Assembly (NCBI GenBank): GCA_023512835.1
Contig: CM042089.1
Span: 55,485,427 to 55,549,426, forward strand
From: Taxillus chinensis
Lineage: Eukaryota; Streptophyta; Magnoliopsida; Santalales; Loranthaceae
Reading direction: 5' to 3'
DNA: 64,000 nucleotides
Part shown: piece by piece, positions 1 to 11,246 of the stretch
Layout of the letters: each line of letters opens with the position of its first letter
Position numbering within the stretch: position 1 is the first letter of the stretch
Notes under the pieces: model-generated
Told to the model about the DNA's origin: nothing
The model's input: only the letters and a program-made list of their open reading frames with translations
The model's database searches: none
Program-made: the position numbers and the translations under genes

Positions 1-1892
1 CCACCAACAAGAGTTATTCATTTAAGGAGCCAAATAAATCAATTCACCCAGCACGGTGATGAGTCGCTATACGAGGCCTGGGAGCGATTCAAAGACTTGG
101 TTAGGAGGTGTCCTAATCATGGCAGGCCAGAATGGTTACAAGTCGAATCTTTTTATGCAGGTCTGCACGCAAATACAAGGAGCATGATAGATGCAGCCGC
201 TGGAGGAGCGTTCATGATGATGGAACCTTCTGCAGCAGTGGAGCTTATAGAGAGAATGGCGTTGTCCAACTGCCAATGGTCTAATGACAGACGCCCTAGA
301 GCTGAGCCGGAGGCTGCGGTATCAAATTCGTCAAATTCAACTCAGTTCGATGAGTTGACAAGGAAGATGGAGTTACTGACAAAGAAAATGTCAGTAATGG
401 CTGTTCGCATGGAGGGCAGAACTGAACAACCAAAGGCGATTCGAAGACGCCGCTGCAGCCCGGCCTATACGAAGAAGCCCAATATGTTGGGAATCGGGGT
501 GGAGGATTCCAGAGACAATTTCAGAACCCAAACCAGTACCAGAATCCTCCGCAGCCCAGCAACATCCAGAATCAGGGAGGACCTCACCAATTTCAACAAC
601 AGCCTTACTTATGGCAAAGGCAGACTAAGGTCCCTGCGACTGGAGCAGCACCGTATGGAGAACATTCTCAGCCACAACTTCCTCCTGGGTTCCAGAAGAT
701 GCCTCAACAGAAGGAGGAAGACAAAGAGAAGGCAAAGGATGAAGAGATGCGGAATTTCTTTTATCAATTTGCTAAGCAAGCAACTGACAGAATGAGTAAG
801 GGGGAGACGAGGATTGAGTCCCTTACCACTTCTGTCCAGGATCTTGGGGCTGCCATGAAGAATATAGAGCAGCAGATTGGCCAGCTAGCAAATGCCGTTA
901 GGCCATCTTCATCAAATACTTTTCCTAGCACTACGGAGGTCAACCCAAGGGAGCAATGCAAAGCTATAATGCTTCGAAGTGGGAAAGAACTACCAGCTGG
1001 AAAGAAGAACATCGAGCCAACCAAGGAGGAGTCAAAACAGTATGCCCAGGAGGAAGCTAAGGAAGGAGATGCTGAGCAACGTAAGGACCAGAAGGAAAAT
1101 GTTGGGAGTAGTCAACCGACATCCCGTCAGCCTGAAGTTAGCTCTCCCGTTCCGTATCAACCTCCTATGCCGTATCCTCAGAGGCTGCGGAAAAAGAAAT
1201 TAGATGCTCAGTTCCAGAAATTCTTAGATGTATTCAAGAAGTTGGAGGTGAACATCCCATTCATAGAAGCCTTGGAGCAGATGCCTGGATATGTCAAATT
1301 TTTAAAGGATCTACTGTCCAAGAGGCGAAGTTACACTGATTGTGAGATAGTGGCTCTCACAAATGACATCAGTGCAGTGGTGCAGCACAAGCTACCACCC
1401 AAGCTTAAAGATCCAGGTAGTTTCACTCTGACCTGCACCATTGGCACCTCGCAATTGGAGCAAGCCCTATGTGATTTAGGGGCGAGTATAAATCTGATGC
1501 CAATGTCCATCTATTGGCGACTGGGCTTGACTGGAATAATGCCCACTTCCATATCTTTACAGTTTGCCGATCGCTCGATAGGAAAGCTGGCGGGCATCGT
1601 TGAAGATGTTTTAATCAAGGTGGATCGCTTTATCTTCCCAGTGGACTTTGTTGTTTTGGAAATGGAGGAAGATAAAGGAGTCCAACTGATTCTTGGAAGG
1701 CCATTCTTGAGTACCGGAAGGGCCTTGATCGATGTAAACTCAGGGGAGTTGACGCTGCGTGTGGATGAAGACACAGTGGTGATCAACATGGAGTGTTCGA
1801 TGCGCAAGGAGAATGATCATTCCAGCTGTTATTGGATTGATCAGATTGCTGAATTCGTGGACAGCTACTTCGTGGACAGTGATATGCAATGA
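1..1892 (+). pseudogene. Athila gag-protease polyprotein, 5' incomplete and frameshifted
   Basis: Gag would form the particle and the aspartic protease would cut the polyprotein. From base 1 the first frame is open and encodes the Retrotrans_gag core (LYEAWERFKDL, then RRCPNHG and WLQVESFY). The zinc-knuckle area near 400-480 is degraded, and reading shifts to the frame open at 699-1892. That part has a charged linker and then the protease, with catalytic Asp at 1473-1475 in the context CDLGASIN and a downstream LGRPFLSTGRALID block. The frame ends at 1890-1892 right at a deletion joint; M continues differently after the shared residues FVDSYF. The start codon lies upstream of the window. Confidence 0.88.
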
Positions 1893-4396
1893 GAAGAACG
1901 AGCTCATTCCATCTCGCACAGTGACCGGGTGGCGCGTGTGCATTGATTACCGCAAGCTGAATAAAGCCACGCGTAAGGACCACTTTCCGTTACCTTTCAT
2001 TGATCAAATGCTAGATCGGTTAGCTGGCTACCCATATTATTGTTTTCTGGACGGTTATTCTGGATACAATCAGATAGCAATTGCCCCGGAGGATCAAGAG
2101 AAGACTACATTCACGTGCCCTTTTGGCACGTATGCTTTCCGGCGTATGCCATTTGGTCTTTGCAACGCACCTGCTACTTTCTAGAGGTGTATGATGGCAA
2201 TTTTTCAAGGGTTAGTGGAGGACATTATGGAAGTCTTTATGGATGACTTCTCGGTATTTGGTTCATCTTTTTCCATCTGCCTCAGAAATCTGGAAACCGT
2301 GCTGATCCGATGCAAGGAAAAGGACCTGGTCTTGAACCTGGGAGAAGTGTCACTTCATGGTCAAGGAAGGAGTCGTCCTTGGGCATAGAGTGTCCGGGAC
2401 TGGGTTGGAAGTAGATAAAGCAAAGATCTCAACCATTGAGAGTCTACCTCCTCCTACCAATGTGAAGGGCATCCGGAGCTTCCTGGGTCATGCAGGGTTT
2501 TATCGGCGGTTCATCAAAGATTTCTCAAAAATTGCCAAGCCCCTAAGCATGCTTTTAGAGAAGGATGTTCCTTTCATATTTTCGAAAGACTGCCTTCAAG
2601 CCTTTACGAGCTTGAAAGAGAAGCTCAGTTCAGCACCGGTGATAGTAGCTCCAGACTGGTCGCAACCCTTTGAGTTGATGTGTGATGCGAGTGACTTTGC
2701 CGTCGGAGCAGTGCTTGGGCAGAAACGGGACAAGGTTTTCAGGGCAATATATTATGCCAGTCGCACACTCAATGAGGCCCAGCTCAATTAAACCACTACA
2801 GAGAAAGAGTTACTTGCTGTGCTATTTGCGTGTGATAAGTTTCGGTCATATCTTTTGGGCACTAAGGTCATTGTCTATACCGACCACGCTGCCTTGAGAT
2901 ACTTGTTCAGCAAGAAGGATGCGAAACCCAGGTTGATCAGATGGGTTTTATTACTCCAAGAGTTTGATCTGGAGATTAAAGACTTGAAGGGGACTTCCAA
3001 CACTTTGGCAGACCATTTGTCAAGGCTGGAGCTAGGGGAAGGTAGTACTCAAGGTGCTACTATTTCTGACACCTTCCCTGATGAGCAGCTCTTTGTAGCT
3101 GAAGCAAAGACGCCATGGTTTGCTGATATCGTGAACTACCATGCATGTGACTATGTACCTACCGAGTTTACTTATCAGGAAAAGAAGAGGTTCCTCTTTA
3201 ATGCAAGAAGATACATTTGGGATGAGCCTATTCTATACAGGCAATATGCTGATCAGATCATCAGAAAATATGTGCCAGAAGAGGAAGTGGACAGCATACT
3301 GAAGCATTGTCATTCATCTGACTATGCTGGCCATATAGGAGTGTGAAGAACGGTGGCAAAGATCCTACAAAGTGGGTTTTACTAGCCAACCATGTTCACA
3401 GACACATACACCTTTGTTAAGTCATGTGATCAGTGTCAAAGAACAGGAGGGATTACAAAGAAGCAAGAGATGCCCCAAACTGGCATTATGCTAGTAGAAC
3501 TTTTTGACGTATGGGGAATCGATTTCATGGGACCTTTCCCACCATCAGATGGATTTTCATACATCCTTCTGGCTGTTGATTACCTCTCGAAGTGGGTTGA
3601 AGCTCTACCCACTAGGAAGAATGATGCTCAAGTGGTTACCAAGTTCCTTCGCCGCAACATATTCAGCAGGTTTGGAACACCTAGAGCAATTATCAGTGAT
3701 GAAGGGAGTCACTTCTGCAATAAGCTTTTCGACAAGCTCTTAAACAAATATGGAGTTCAACATAGGCGCACCTTAGCCTATCATCCACAAGCAAACGGTC
3801 AAGCTGAAGTTTCTAACCGTGAGATCAAGCACATTTTGGAAAAGACAGTGGGAGGCAACTGAAAAGATTGGTCTCTAAAACTCGATGAGGCGTTGTGGGC
3901 TTACCGCACAGCATTCAAAACGCCCATTGGAATGTCTCCCTATCGTCTCTTCTACGGAAAGGCCTGCCATTTGCCTGTTGAATTGGAACACAAAGCATTT
4001 TGGGCAGTTAAAAAGCTGAACATGGATCCCAATGTTCGTCTTGAACTACGATTGCACCAACTAAATGAGTTGGAGGAATTTCGCTTCAATGCCTATGAGA
4101 GTGCTAAGCTGTACAAGGAGAGGTCTAAGCTCCAGCATGATAAGAAGATCAGCCCCTCTACTGTTGAACCAGGGCAGAAGGTGCTTCTCTTTAAATCCAG
4201 ACTTAAACTCTTCCCTAGGAAGCTGCGATCTAAATGGATGGGGCCTTTCACTGTTACAAAGGTTTTCCCATATGGTAGTGTTGAACTCCAATCAACCTCT
4301 GGGCAAATATTCAAAGTAAATGGTCAGCGTGTGAAGCCATACTACATTCAGGATCATGTTAAGGAGGTTGATCATTTCACTCTGAGCACAACTTGA
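1888..4396 (+). pseudogene. Athila pol remnant: RT, RNase H, integrase
   Basis: RT begins abruptly at a deletion joint, so its N-terminal fingers, present in M, are missing. The palm has FMDD (2236-2247) in place of YMDD. RNase H (about 2650-3050) has the CDASDFAVGAVL and TDHAALRYL blocks. IN has an HHCC zinc finger (about 3300-3440) and catalytic Asp at 3521, Asp at 3698 and Glu at 3806. A GPF-like module (KWMGPFTV) lies near 4235. Lesions are TAG at 2182 (CAG in M), an extra C near 2340 shifting the frame, TAA at 2789 (Tyr in M), TGA at 3344, TAG at 3383 and TGA at 3860. The IN triad survives, but the reading frame does not. Confidence 0.9.
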
Positions 4397-4852
4397 TAGA
4401 GGGGACGGTCAAGCTAAAGACCTAAACTCAGCGCTTCATGGGAGGCAACCCATGGTGATTTCTTTTCCTTTTTATTTGATTTTATCTTTATTTATTTTTG
4501 TTTTTGCCTTAACCCATAGTCTGTAGGGAGTGCATATCTGCTTTGTTTTAATTTTATTTGCAGCATTTGAACCAGGGCCTAGGCCCATATTTCTTGATGG
4601 AACTTATGTCTGCTTGGGCTTACTTGGGCCGGTGTATCAAAACTTTAGATAACTTTTCTAAGGCCCACATCCAAGCCCAATTGAATTGAATCAGAGGGGC
4701 CCACTCCAATCTATTGCCAACCCAAGGAGATGAAGTTATGGTTTATGAGATGGTATTTTGGGCCCACTAACTGACACGTTTTTGTCCTTGGGAGATGGGC
4801 TACTAGTCTGTCAAATTTCAACAACATTGGGCTTCAATAAGGGTGTCAACCA

Positions 4853-5960
4853 GCTTGCCCGTGAAAAAGAGTTTGTCACGTGCACATGTATACTAACTCT
4901 ACAGTTCATTCGCTACCACTGGTGAAATTTGGACCAAAAAGACCCTGACCGTGAGAAGACTTTTCGCGTGCACTAGGGTAGGATGGTCCAATTGATCTGA
5001 AAAATTGCACAAAGGCAACTGGCATCCTCTAGACCTTTCTGAGACCTGACCGTGAGAAGGCTTTTTGCGTGCACAAGGATAGAAGCGTCTTTTCAAGCCC
5101 AACATTTGGTGGAAGCCAGCTGGACGTGTCTAGATTCATCCAAGCCTTGCCCGTGAGAGGGCGTTTTTCACGTGCACACCTACAGTTGTCCAATCAAGCT
5201 GAAATTTCGGTGGGAGCTAGCTAGCATCTTCTAGAGTCTTCTTTGTTCTGCAAATTTAAGTGTGGTGGGGGGGGGGGGGGGGGGGGTTTCCCTTGAACCG
5301 GTTGTTTGTTTGTTTGCATGAATGTTTCATTGTTCTTTTATTTGCAGCATTTGAACCAGGGCCTAGGCCCATATTTCTTGATGGAACTTATGTCTGCTTG
5401 GGCTTACTTGGGCCGGTGTATCAAAACTTTAGATAACTTTTCTAAGGCCCACATCCAAGCCCAGTTGAATTGAATCAGAGGGGCCCACTCCAATCTATTG
5501 CCATCCCAAGGAGATGAAGTTATGGTTTATGAGATGGTATTTTGGGCCCACTAACTGACACATTTTTGTCCCTCGGAGATGGGCTACTAGTCTGTCAAAT
5601 TTCAACAACATTGGGCTTCAATAAGGGTGTCAACTAGCTTGCCCGTGAAAAAGAGTTTGTCACGTGCACATGTATACTGACTCTATAGTTCATTCGCTAC
5701 CTGCTGGTGAAATTTGGACCAAAAAGACCCTGACCGTGAGAAGACTTGTCGCGTGCACAAGGGTAGGATGGTCCAATTGATCTGAAAAATTGCACGAAAG
5801 CAACTGGCATCCTCTAGACCTTTCTGAGACCTGACCGTGAGAAGGCTTTTCGCGTGCACAAGGATAGAAGCGTCTTTTCAAGCCCAAAATTTGGTGGAAG
5901 CCAGCTGGACGTGTCTAGATTCATCCAAGCCTTGCCCGTGAGAAGGCGTTTTTCACGTGC
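4853..5960 (+). repeat. Decayed ~100-bp tandem units with a hairpin core
   Basis: Each spacer copy holds four blocks of the form CCGTGAGAAG, a few bases, then TTTTCRCGTGCAC. They start near 4855, 4948, 5047 and 5149, and again near 5640, 5733, 5831 and 5938. Spacing is about 92-102 bp and the flanks also resemble one another (GGTGGGAGC, AGCTGG, TCTAGA). Each block can fold, because CGTGA-GAA pairs roughly with TTTTTCACG. Element M carries the same array on the minus strand at about 23850-24180. Confidence 0.7.
5267..5286 (+). repeat. G20 tract after AAGTGTGGT
   Basis: Twenty consecutive G follow AATTTAAGTGTGGT. M has the same AAGTGTGGGG context, complementary at 11504-11520, so this is a conserved purine signal of the element's 3' region and not random slippage alone. 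In P it directly follows the joint where the third ORF was lost. Confidence 0.85.
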
Positions 5961-6054
5961 ACACCTACAGTTGTCCAATCAAGCTGAAATTTCGGTGGGA
6001 GCTAGCTGGCTTCTTCTAGAGTCTTTATTACAGGCGTTTTTCACGTGGACACCT

Positions 6055-6609
6055 GCCAGAATCGAGCTAGATGGTTGTGTGGATCATCTAGTGCCGAGCC
6101 TCGGAATGCATCTTGCCCAACCATTTGCAGTAGCGCAGGCTTCAGCTCGAAGTTATTTGCTTGGACCGGCACCCTTCTAATGCCTGAATACTCATCCGAT
6201 AGTACAGGTCTAGCATAATCCATGAAGGTCCTCGGCTGATACCCGCCTTGGCCGTTGTGTCCCTGATATTCTCTTGCTCGTTTTCGCCTATGATTTCTTC
6301 ACACAAGGTATGTAAGCCTTCCAACCGTTGTTCACCGCAACTAATACCCTCTGAGCCCTTCGCTGCTCTCGCAACGTCCGTTCGATTTCGGGATCGTATG
6401 GTAATAGCTCACCCCTGGTGTGACGCATACACAGAGGAATTTTCTCGAACACCTATGGTGCACCCCTGCAAAGTAGCAAAACCAACGAGATACCAGGTAA
6501 CACCGTACTAGCAAACTTACAATCCAGATCACAAATAAACGTAAGCACCTAATGTCACTTAGTCCTAACAACGTTTGGCTTGCCTCCCCAGGCAACGGCG
6601 CCAAAAACT
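6055..6609 (-). other. Athila leader and gag-start remnant next to an LTR
   Basis: On the minus strand this begins just inside the LTR at 6610 with the spacer AGTTTT and a primer-binding site, then continues as the same leader that follows M's 5' LTR (37600-38130). It is cut off near 6055, at the junction with plus-strand copy P. It is therefore the start of a further minus-strand Athila copy that shares its LTR with M. The few open frames here have no recognisable domain. Confidence 0.75.
6591..6603 (-). other. Primer-binding site, Athila type
   Basis: The minus strand reads TGGCGCCGTTGCC, six bases inside the LTR end. This is the site typical of Athila-group elements, usually attributed to tRNA-Asp. 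It marks the LTR at 6610-11246 as a 5' LTR for the remnant on its left. Confidence 0.85.
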
Positions 6610-7278
6610 TGATCCGTATAACTTGTGTCTATAGGTTTTGCAGCAAGTGCACTGGTCAAGTAATAAAATGGAGTATTAAGACTCCGGTTGTCGAACCCAC
6701 AGGGAGGTAGCTGATGCTGTTAAGCAGCAAGCACTAAGGTAATAAGTTGATTTTATGTCTGGACAATTGATTTTTGTTGTACAAATAGTTTGAAGGAAAA
6801 ATGATTAAATCAGAATGTTGGCAAGCTATTGGTATTGAAATTTCAGTGATTAAGGATCTAGGGTCACAATGTTTACCACCCAATCGATTGTAATAGTCTG
6901 GTTATGGCTCTTGTTCTTGATTTATGTTCTAGTTCATGTTCATGTTGATTATCTCCTACCTATCTTACATTTGGTCCATGCTAAGATAGATTTAAGGCTT
7001 TTATCCCATTTGGTCCATGTGAATAAAAGTGATCAAGGTAGATAAACAATTTAATAGTTGCAGATTTGGTCCATCATGCAATATTAAATCTAATTCACTA
7101 GTGTTCCACCCTAGACAAGGGCTAAGATTACCTAATTATGCATAAACTAGGCATTTCCATACAAGCAAGTGAATTAAACAAGAACTGAATTCTATTTTAT
7201 TGAACAACCATAACCGAACTGAATACAATTTATTGGGGGCTACATTGCTCCCCTAGACTAATAAAACTACTTCATAAT

Positions 7279-10200
7279 TGTAACACCCCCAAATTTGAAA
7301 CCTCCAAACTGGGTGCGTTAGCGGAAATTAAATATACAAATTTTATATCAATTTCAAACTATACTTAATTAATCAAACAAAGCATTCATTATTACAAATT
7401 TCAATCCAAGATCTTTAAGGTTTAGGGGTTTAGAGACTAAGTGTCCATAACCCATTATTACATAACAAAGCACACGAGCAAACAACTTAATAAATCTTTA
7501 AAATTTCACACAACTTTATTTCCAAGCACTTCTCGACTCCTTATCCTAGTTTCTCCATCCCTTAATTTCCTGGGGTTGGAAAAGAAATCATAAAAAGGGT
7601 GAGCTCAAATAGCCCAGTAAGGGTAAAATAAGCGGGTAAGGAAAATCATGAAGATATCGAACATAGGAAATACCATATAACATTTGCATACATGATCAAC
7701 ATTTCACAAGGAAATCATAACATGGAAGATTATGTTTAGACATCGTATCATAACATCATGACCTAGGTTAACTACCCAGATATCGTATCATAACATAACA
7801 TATTATCAGCTGGATTGACACTCTCCAGTGATGTTCTTTACCCAATGCATTGGAGGTCTTTCTGGAACCACCCATTATAAACTTACTTTGTCTAAACATA
7901 AGAGGTTATAACAACTTTAACATACATAACATGAGGCATATTATAGAATTCCAATAAAACATTCAAGGTTAACAAGGATAACCACGAATATCAAAATGGT
8001 TATCTACCCCAATCAATAGCATAGATTACCAAGAGAGATTAAAAAGAGACTAATCTAATCTTCTCAACAATAAAATGGAATAAGAAACATAAAACTCTTA
8101 CAATAATAATTCCAAATAAAACAAGATAAAGAGGAAGAGAAAAGTAAGAATAAAGAAAAGAAAAGCCCTTACTATCCGCTTGTCATTCTCCGTGTTCTAA
8201 ACCTTAAAAAAAAAATATCGAAACACTAAATTAGCATTAATGCTTGAAAAGTTCAATATCACACATATCTCCTTTATATATATATATATATCATACTTTA
8301 ACTTATATCTTTTAATAGGCATACCGTGCTTGTGGGGTTGAATATTAATTTGGGTTCCCACTTCTATTGCTGTTCCATATCCTATTTCGATCCCATGCAT
8401 CATAAGCCTTGAGTTGTGCACTAACTAGGTTATATGCCTTGAAAGTTTTTGAATAAGATTTACTTCTTGTATTGGGTGAACGGAAAAGACGTGCGATAAG
8501 CTTATTTTTCCTACGTGTCTTCCACCTTAACCATGAGGGGATATTAGACACGGGTCTAAAGGGAAGATCGGGAGGAGATAAGGATGGGGATAGGCCGTGA
8601 GGTTGAAGCATTAACAATTGGGGTTGCAGAAGAAGAAGGGCGATTGCCTGGGAGAATTCATTTTGGAAGTCGTTCCTTACGATCTTCCGCTATCTAGAAC
8701 CTTAAAAATAAAAATAAAAACATAAGTTAATATTCTCATCTTTTCACTTGAATTATAGAATGACAACGCTATGATAAAATACTATAATTTAAAATAATTA
8801 CACAGGTATGTATATAAGGTGGCAAGGCCAACCATGTATGTATATACGAGGTGGTACAACCAATCATATAAATAACATATGTAAGGTGGTAAAACCAACC
8901 ATGAATATAGTATATATGAGGTGGTAAAACCAACCATAAGGATCTACATAATAAATAAGGAAGTAACTTCAAAATTTCAAAATCTTAAGTATTACCTTTC
9001 ATAGAACTTCGACGCTTGGTAAGTACCAAAAGCAAAAGAGGATTTGAGTAGAGTATTTGGGGTGTTAAGAGGGCTTAAGGGAGTGTTTTTAGAGGGAAAT
9101 TTCGTGGTGTGGCTTGAGGGATTTGTGCTTAAGAGGAGAGGCAAGACACTCCTTATATAGGCAAGGATGGTGGTAGGTGTGTAGTGTGAAAGTAGTGTAT
9201 GAATTTGACTTTGGCATCAAATTAAATTATGTAAAATATATATAATACTTTATTTTCCTCCTATTATCCTCTATTAAAACATGGGTATCTTCTCCTACCA
9301 TTTTAAAATTGTTTTAAGACTTTTCAACCTAGAAGGTTCCTTTGGCAGCAAAAGTCCACATTGGTGTACTCCCTACTAATTCAGTTATAACATTTTTAAT
9401 TTTGTAGTTTTTGACAAATGGGAAATGGTATTGCATTACTAACTCAAATATCTACAAATGGGTATCAATTTTATAATTTTTAAATATGTATAACAAAAGT
9501 TATTGAATTTTAAAGTCATACTAAAATGTTTACCCATTCATACTGAACCTATGTGTAGTATTTTAAATTCTGGAATTGATTGGCTTCATATTAAATTCTG
9601 AAATTTTTACACGTTTTAGATAAGTCATAAATGAACAAATGGGTTTTGGTTTCATGTCAATTGGATCTGTATAATTCAAGTTATGGATTTTTGAATGGGA
9701 CCTCCAGAATCTGCCTCATTCAAATTTTTGGGCCTTACCTATGTTTTATACTTTTGGTAAAGTTAAAGCTTGTAATACTTACTTACCCATAGTAATTTGG
9801 TTTAAGAAACTAAATGACATAATATATAGCAACTAAACTTTTTATGATGTATAAGAAATTATTTTATTTTTATAACGTATTTAATATTTATGCGGATAAA
9901 ATAATATAATTGCATAATTAATAAACAATAAAGTAAGATAACATTATAGCATACAATATTATAATCCTAAACATAAACATTAATATCATATTCTATGGCC
10001 TTCGTAAAATTTGTTGAATTATATTAGCGTATGTGCGTAGGACGTGTTGTGCTTCGGCAGTAGAGCTGCACAACCCTTCGGCTAACATTGTCGTGGTTGT
10101 CGCACGAATAACCTCAAACTTCTCCCTGTGTCTCGTCGCATTATATTGCAGCCATTGGACACGAGCATTTAGCTTATCTATAGCAAAGCATAGCTTTGTA

Positions 10201-10566
10201 ACTTCAAGTCGTATTGCTCGCCGATCTTCTTCTCGTACACTATTCTCGGATGGCGGTACTTGAGAACTTGATGCCATAACTCTTATTATTCTTCTTCTTA
10301 CTTCTATACTCTCTTATAAATAAAATCTCATGCTCATACCTATTTATGGACGTCCAAATGGATACTATTCATAACGGCTAGTTACTATTCTAACGACTAC
10401 TTATTAGTCACATGTTATTTGAATGACTATATTGGGTGCTTATTTTTATCATGATAATATCCAAAATATCCTTTCTAACTATTGTTAACAATAACATTAT
10501 TATTATTTTATTATTATTACTCTTTAAGGAAGAACTTAAATAGCTAAAAATTTTACGGGTCTTACA
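7279..10566 (-). mobile_element. Solo LTR, 3.29 kb, Gypsy (probably chromovirus)
   Basis: The termini are TGTAACACCC and GGGTCTTACA in plus reading, i.e. TGTAAGACCC...GGGTGTTACA on the minus strand, a common form for Tekay-like LTRs. A perfect 5-bp TSD, ATAAT, flanks it (7274-7278 and 10567-10571). The uninterrupted sister LTR has a single copy at the same spot near 38790. No primer site, polypurine tract or pol motif is inside, so it is best read as a solo LTR left by LTR-LTR recombination. It is AT-rich, with a short satellite-like stretch of GGTGGTAAAACCAACCAT variants at 8815-8940. Confidence 0.82.
9993..10277 (-). CDS. 94-codon ORF inside the solo LTR, function unknown
   Basis: No family is recognised. 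The predicted protein starts MASSSQVPPSENS, then is charged and helix-friendly (EEDRRAIRLEVTKLCFAIDKL), with no signal peptide or membrane segment. It lies about 290 bp inside the LTR's 5' end, downstream of TATA-like stretches near 10314-10352 on the same strand. It is visibly more GC-rich than its AT-rich surroundings. It may be a genuine LTR-encoded small ORF or a chance open frame. Homology data would decide. Confidence 0.35.
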   Translation of the reverse strand: MASSSQVPPSENSVREEDRRAIRLEVTKLCFAIDKLNARVQWLQYNATRHREKFEVIRATTTTMLAEGLCSSTAEAQHVLRTYANIIQQILRRP

Positions 10567-10800
10567 ATAATCATGACAAAAGCAATAACAATTATAGGAA
10601 AGAACATGATTACAGTACCAGGACAATAAAGGAAGACCCCAAGATGAACCAGAACTCCAGCCTCCAAAGACTCCGGCGTCTGCTACCCAAAATCACTCCT
10701 TGCCAAGGACAATCCGATCTTTTAGCAATGGCTATAGCTCTTTTCAGAACTCAGATCAGATTCTCCCACTCAAGATGCTTTACAATGCCTCCCAAGCCCC

Positions 10801-10890
10801 CTATTTATAGGTTTTACTGGGCCAAATTAGGGTTACAAAAAGTGTGCCCTAAGTATAAATGTGCTCGCAGCCAAAACGACGTCGTTTTGG
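10801..10890 (-). promoter_or_regulatory. Athila LTR core promoter: ACGT palindrome and TATA box
   Basis: A perfect 20-bp palindrome, CCAAAACGACGTCGTTTTGG, lies at 10871-10890. About 60 bp downstream on the minus strand is CTATAAATAG (10801-10810). The core contains TGACGT/ACGTCG-type bZIP binding sequence, so a bZIP-responsive promoter is plausible. The sister LTR has the same pair at 39014-39102. Confidence 0.65.
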
Positions 10891-11246
10891 TTAGTGACAC
10901 TAGTCGACGTTCTAGGACAAATAAAACTCAAACTACACCAAATTTGACCCCAGTTCTTTAGAGGAAAATGATTAAAACAACAAAACACATCATTTGGAGC
11001 TCAAAAATGCTTGCACGTGAGAAAACCCTTTTCACGTGCAGCTCCAATTTGACTCAAATTTGCTCCAAAGCTTCCTCTTGAGTTGTAGAAGGCATTCATG
11101 CAATAAAATCTTGGCACGTGAGAATGCACGTGAGAAAACATAGGGGTTAGAGCAAATATGTGGAAAATATCATGCAAATAGGGACAAAACATACGCTAAA
11201 ACACCCTATATAAGGTCTAAGATAACGGCATAAATGCACGTTATCA

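Larger units (their letters stand above)
1..6027 (+). mobile_element. Athila-type Ty3/Gypsy copy P, truncated and decayed
   Basis: The order is gag, PR, RT, RNase H, IN, then a long non-coding spacer, all on the plus strand. The 5' LTR lies outside the window and no 3' LTR is attached; similarity to element M ends near 6027. The lineage call rests on the protease core DLGASIN, the IN motifs and close similarity to element M on the other strand. Compared with M, P has lost the stretch between PR and RT (join near 1871-1887) and the entire third ORF (join near 5250). It is a dead copy with several nonsense codons. Confidence 0.9.
4556..6027 (+). repeat. 784-bp direct duplication of the Athila 3' spacer
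   Basis: The tract beginning GCAGCATTTGAACCAGGGCC occurs at about 4560 and again at about 5344, and the copies run nearly identically for about 680 bp. The first copy continues into a G-tract and a stretch ending TTCTTTTAT, which joins straight to the start of the second copy. In M the same stretch continues toward the LTR instead. The likely mechanism is unequal exchange at short TTTTAT matches. The second copy ends near 6027. Confidence 0.85.
6610..11246 (-). repeat. 3' LTR of element M (interrupted)
   Basis: The LTR is bounded by TGATCC at 6610 and TTATCA at 11246 in plus reading. It aligns with the LTR at 38131-39633 throughout, apart from a 3.29-kb insertion at 7279 and a shorter hairpin region near 11100. 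Without the insertion it is about 1.34 kb. Unusually, the inner side (11247 on) is the element's 3' end, while the outer side carries a primer-binding site and leader. Confidence 0.88.
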
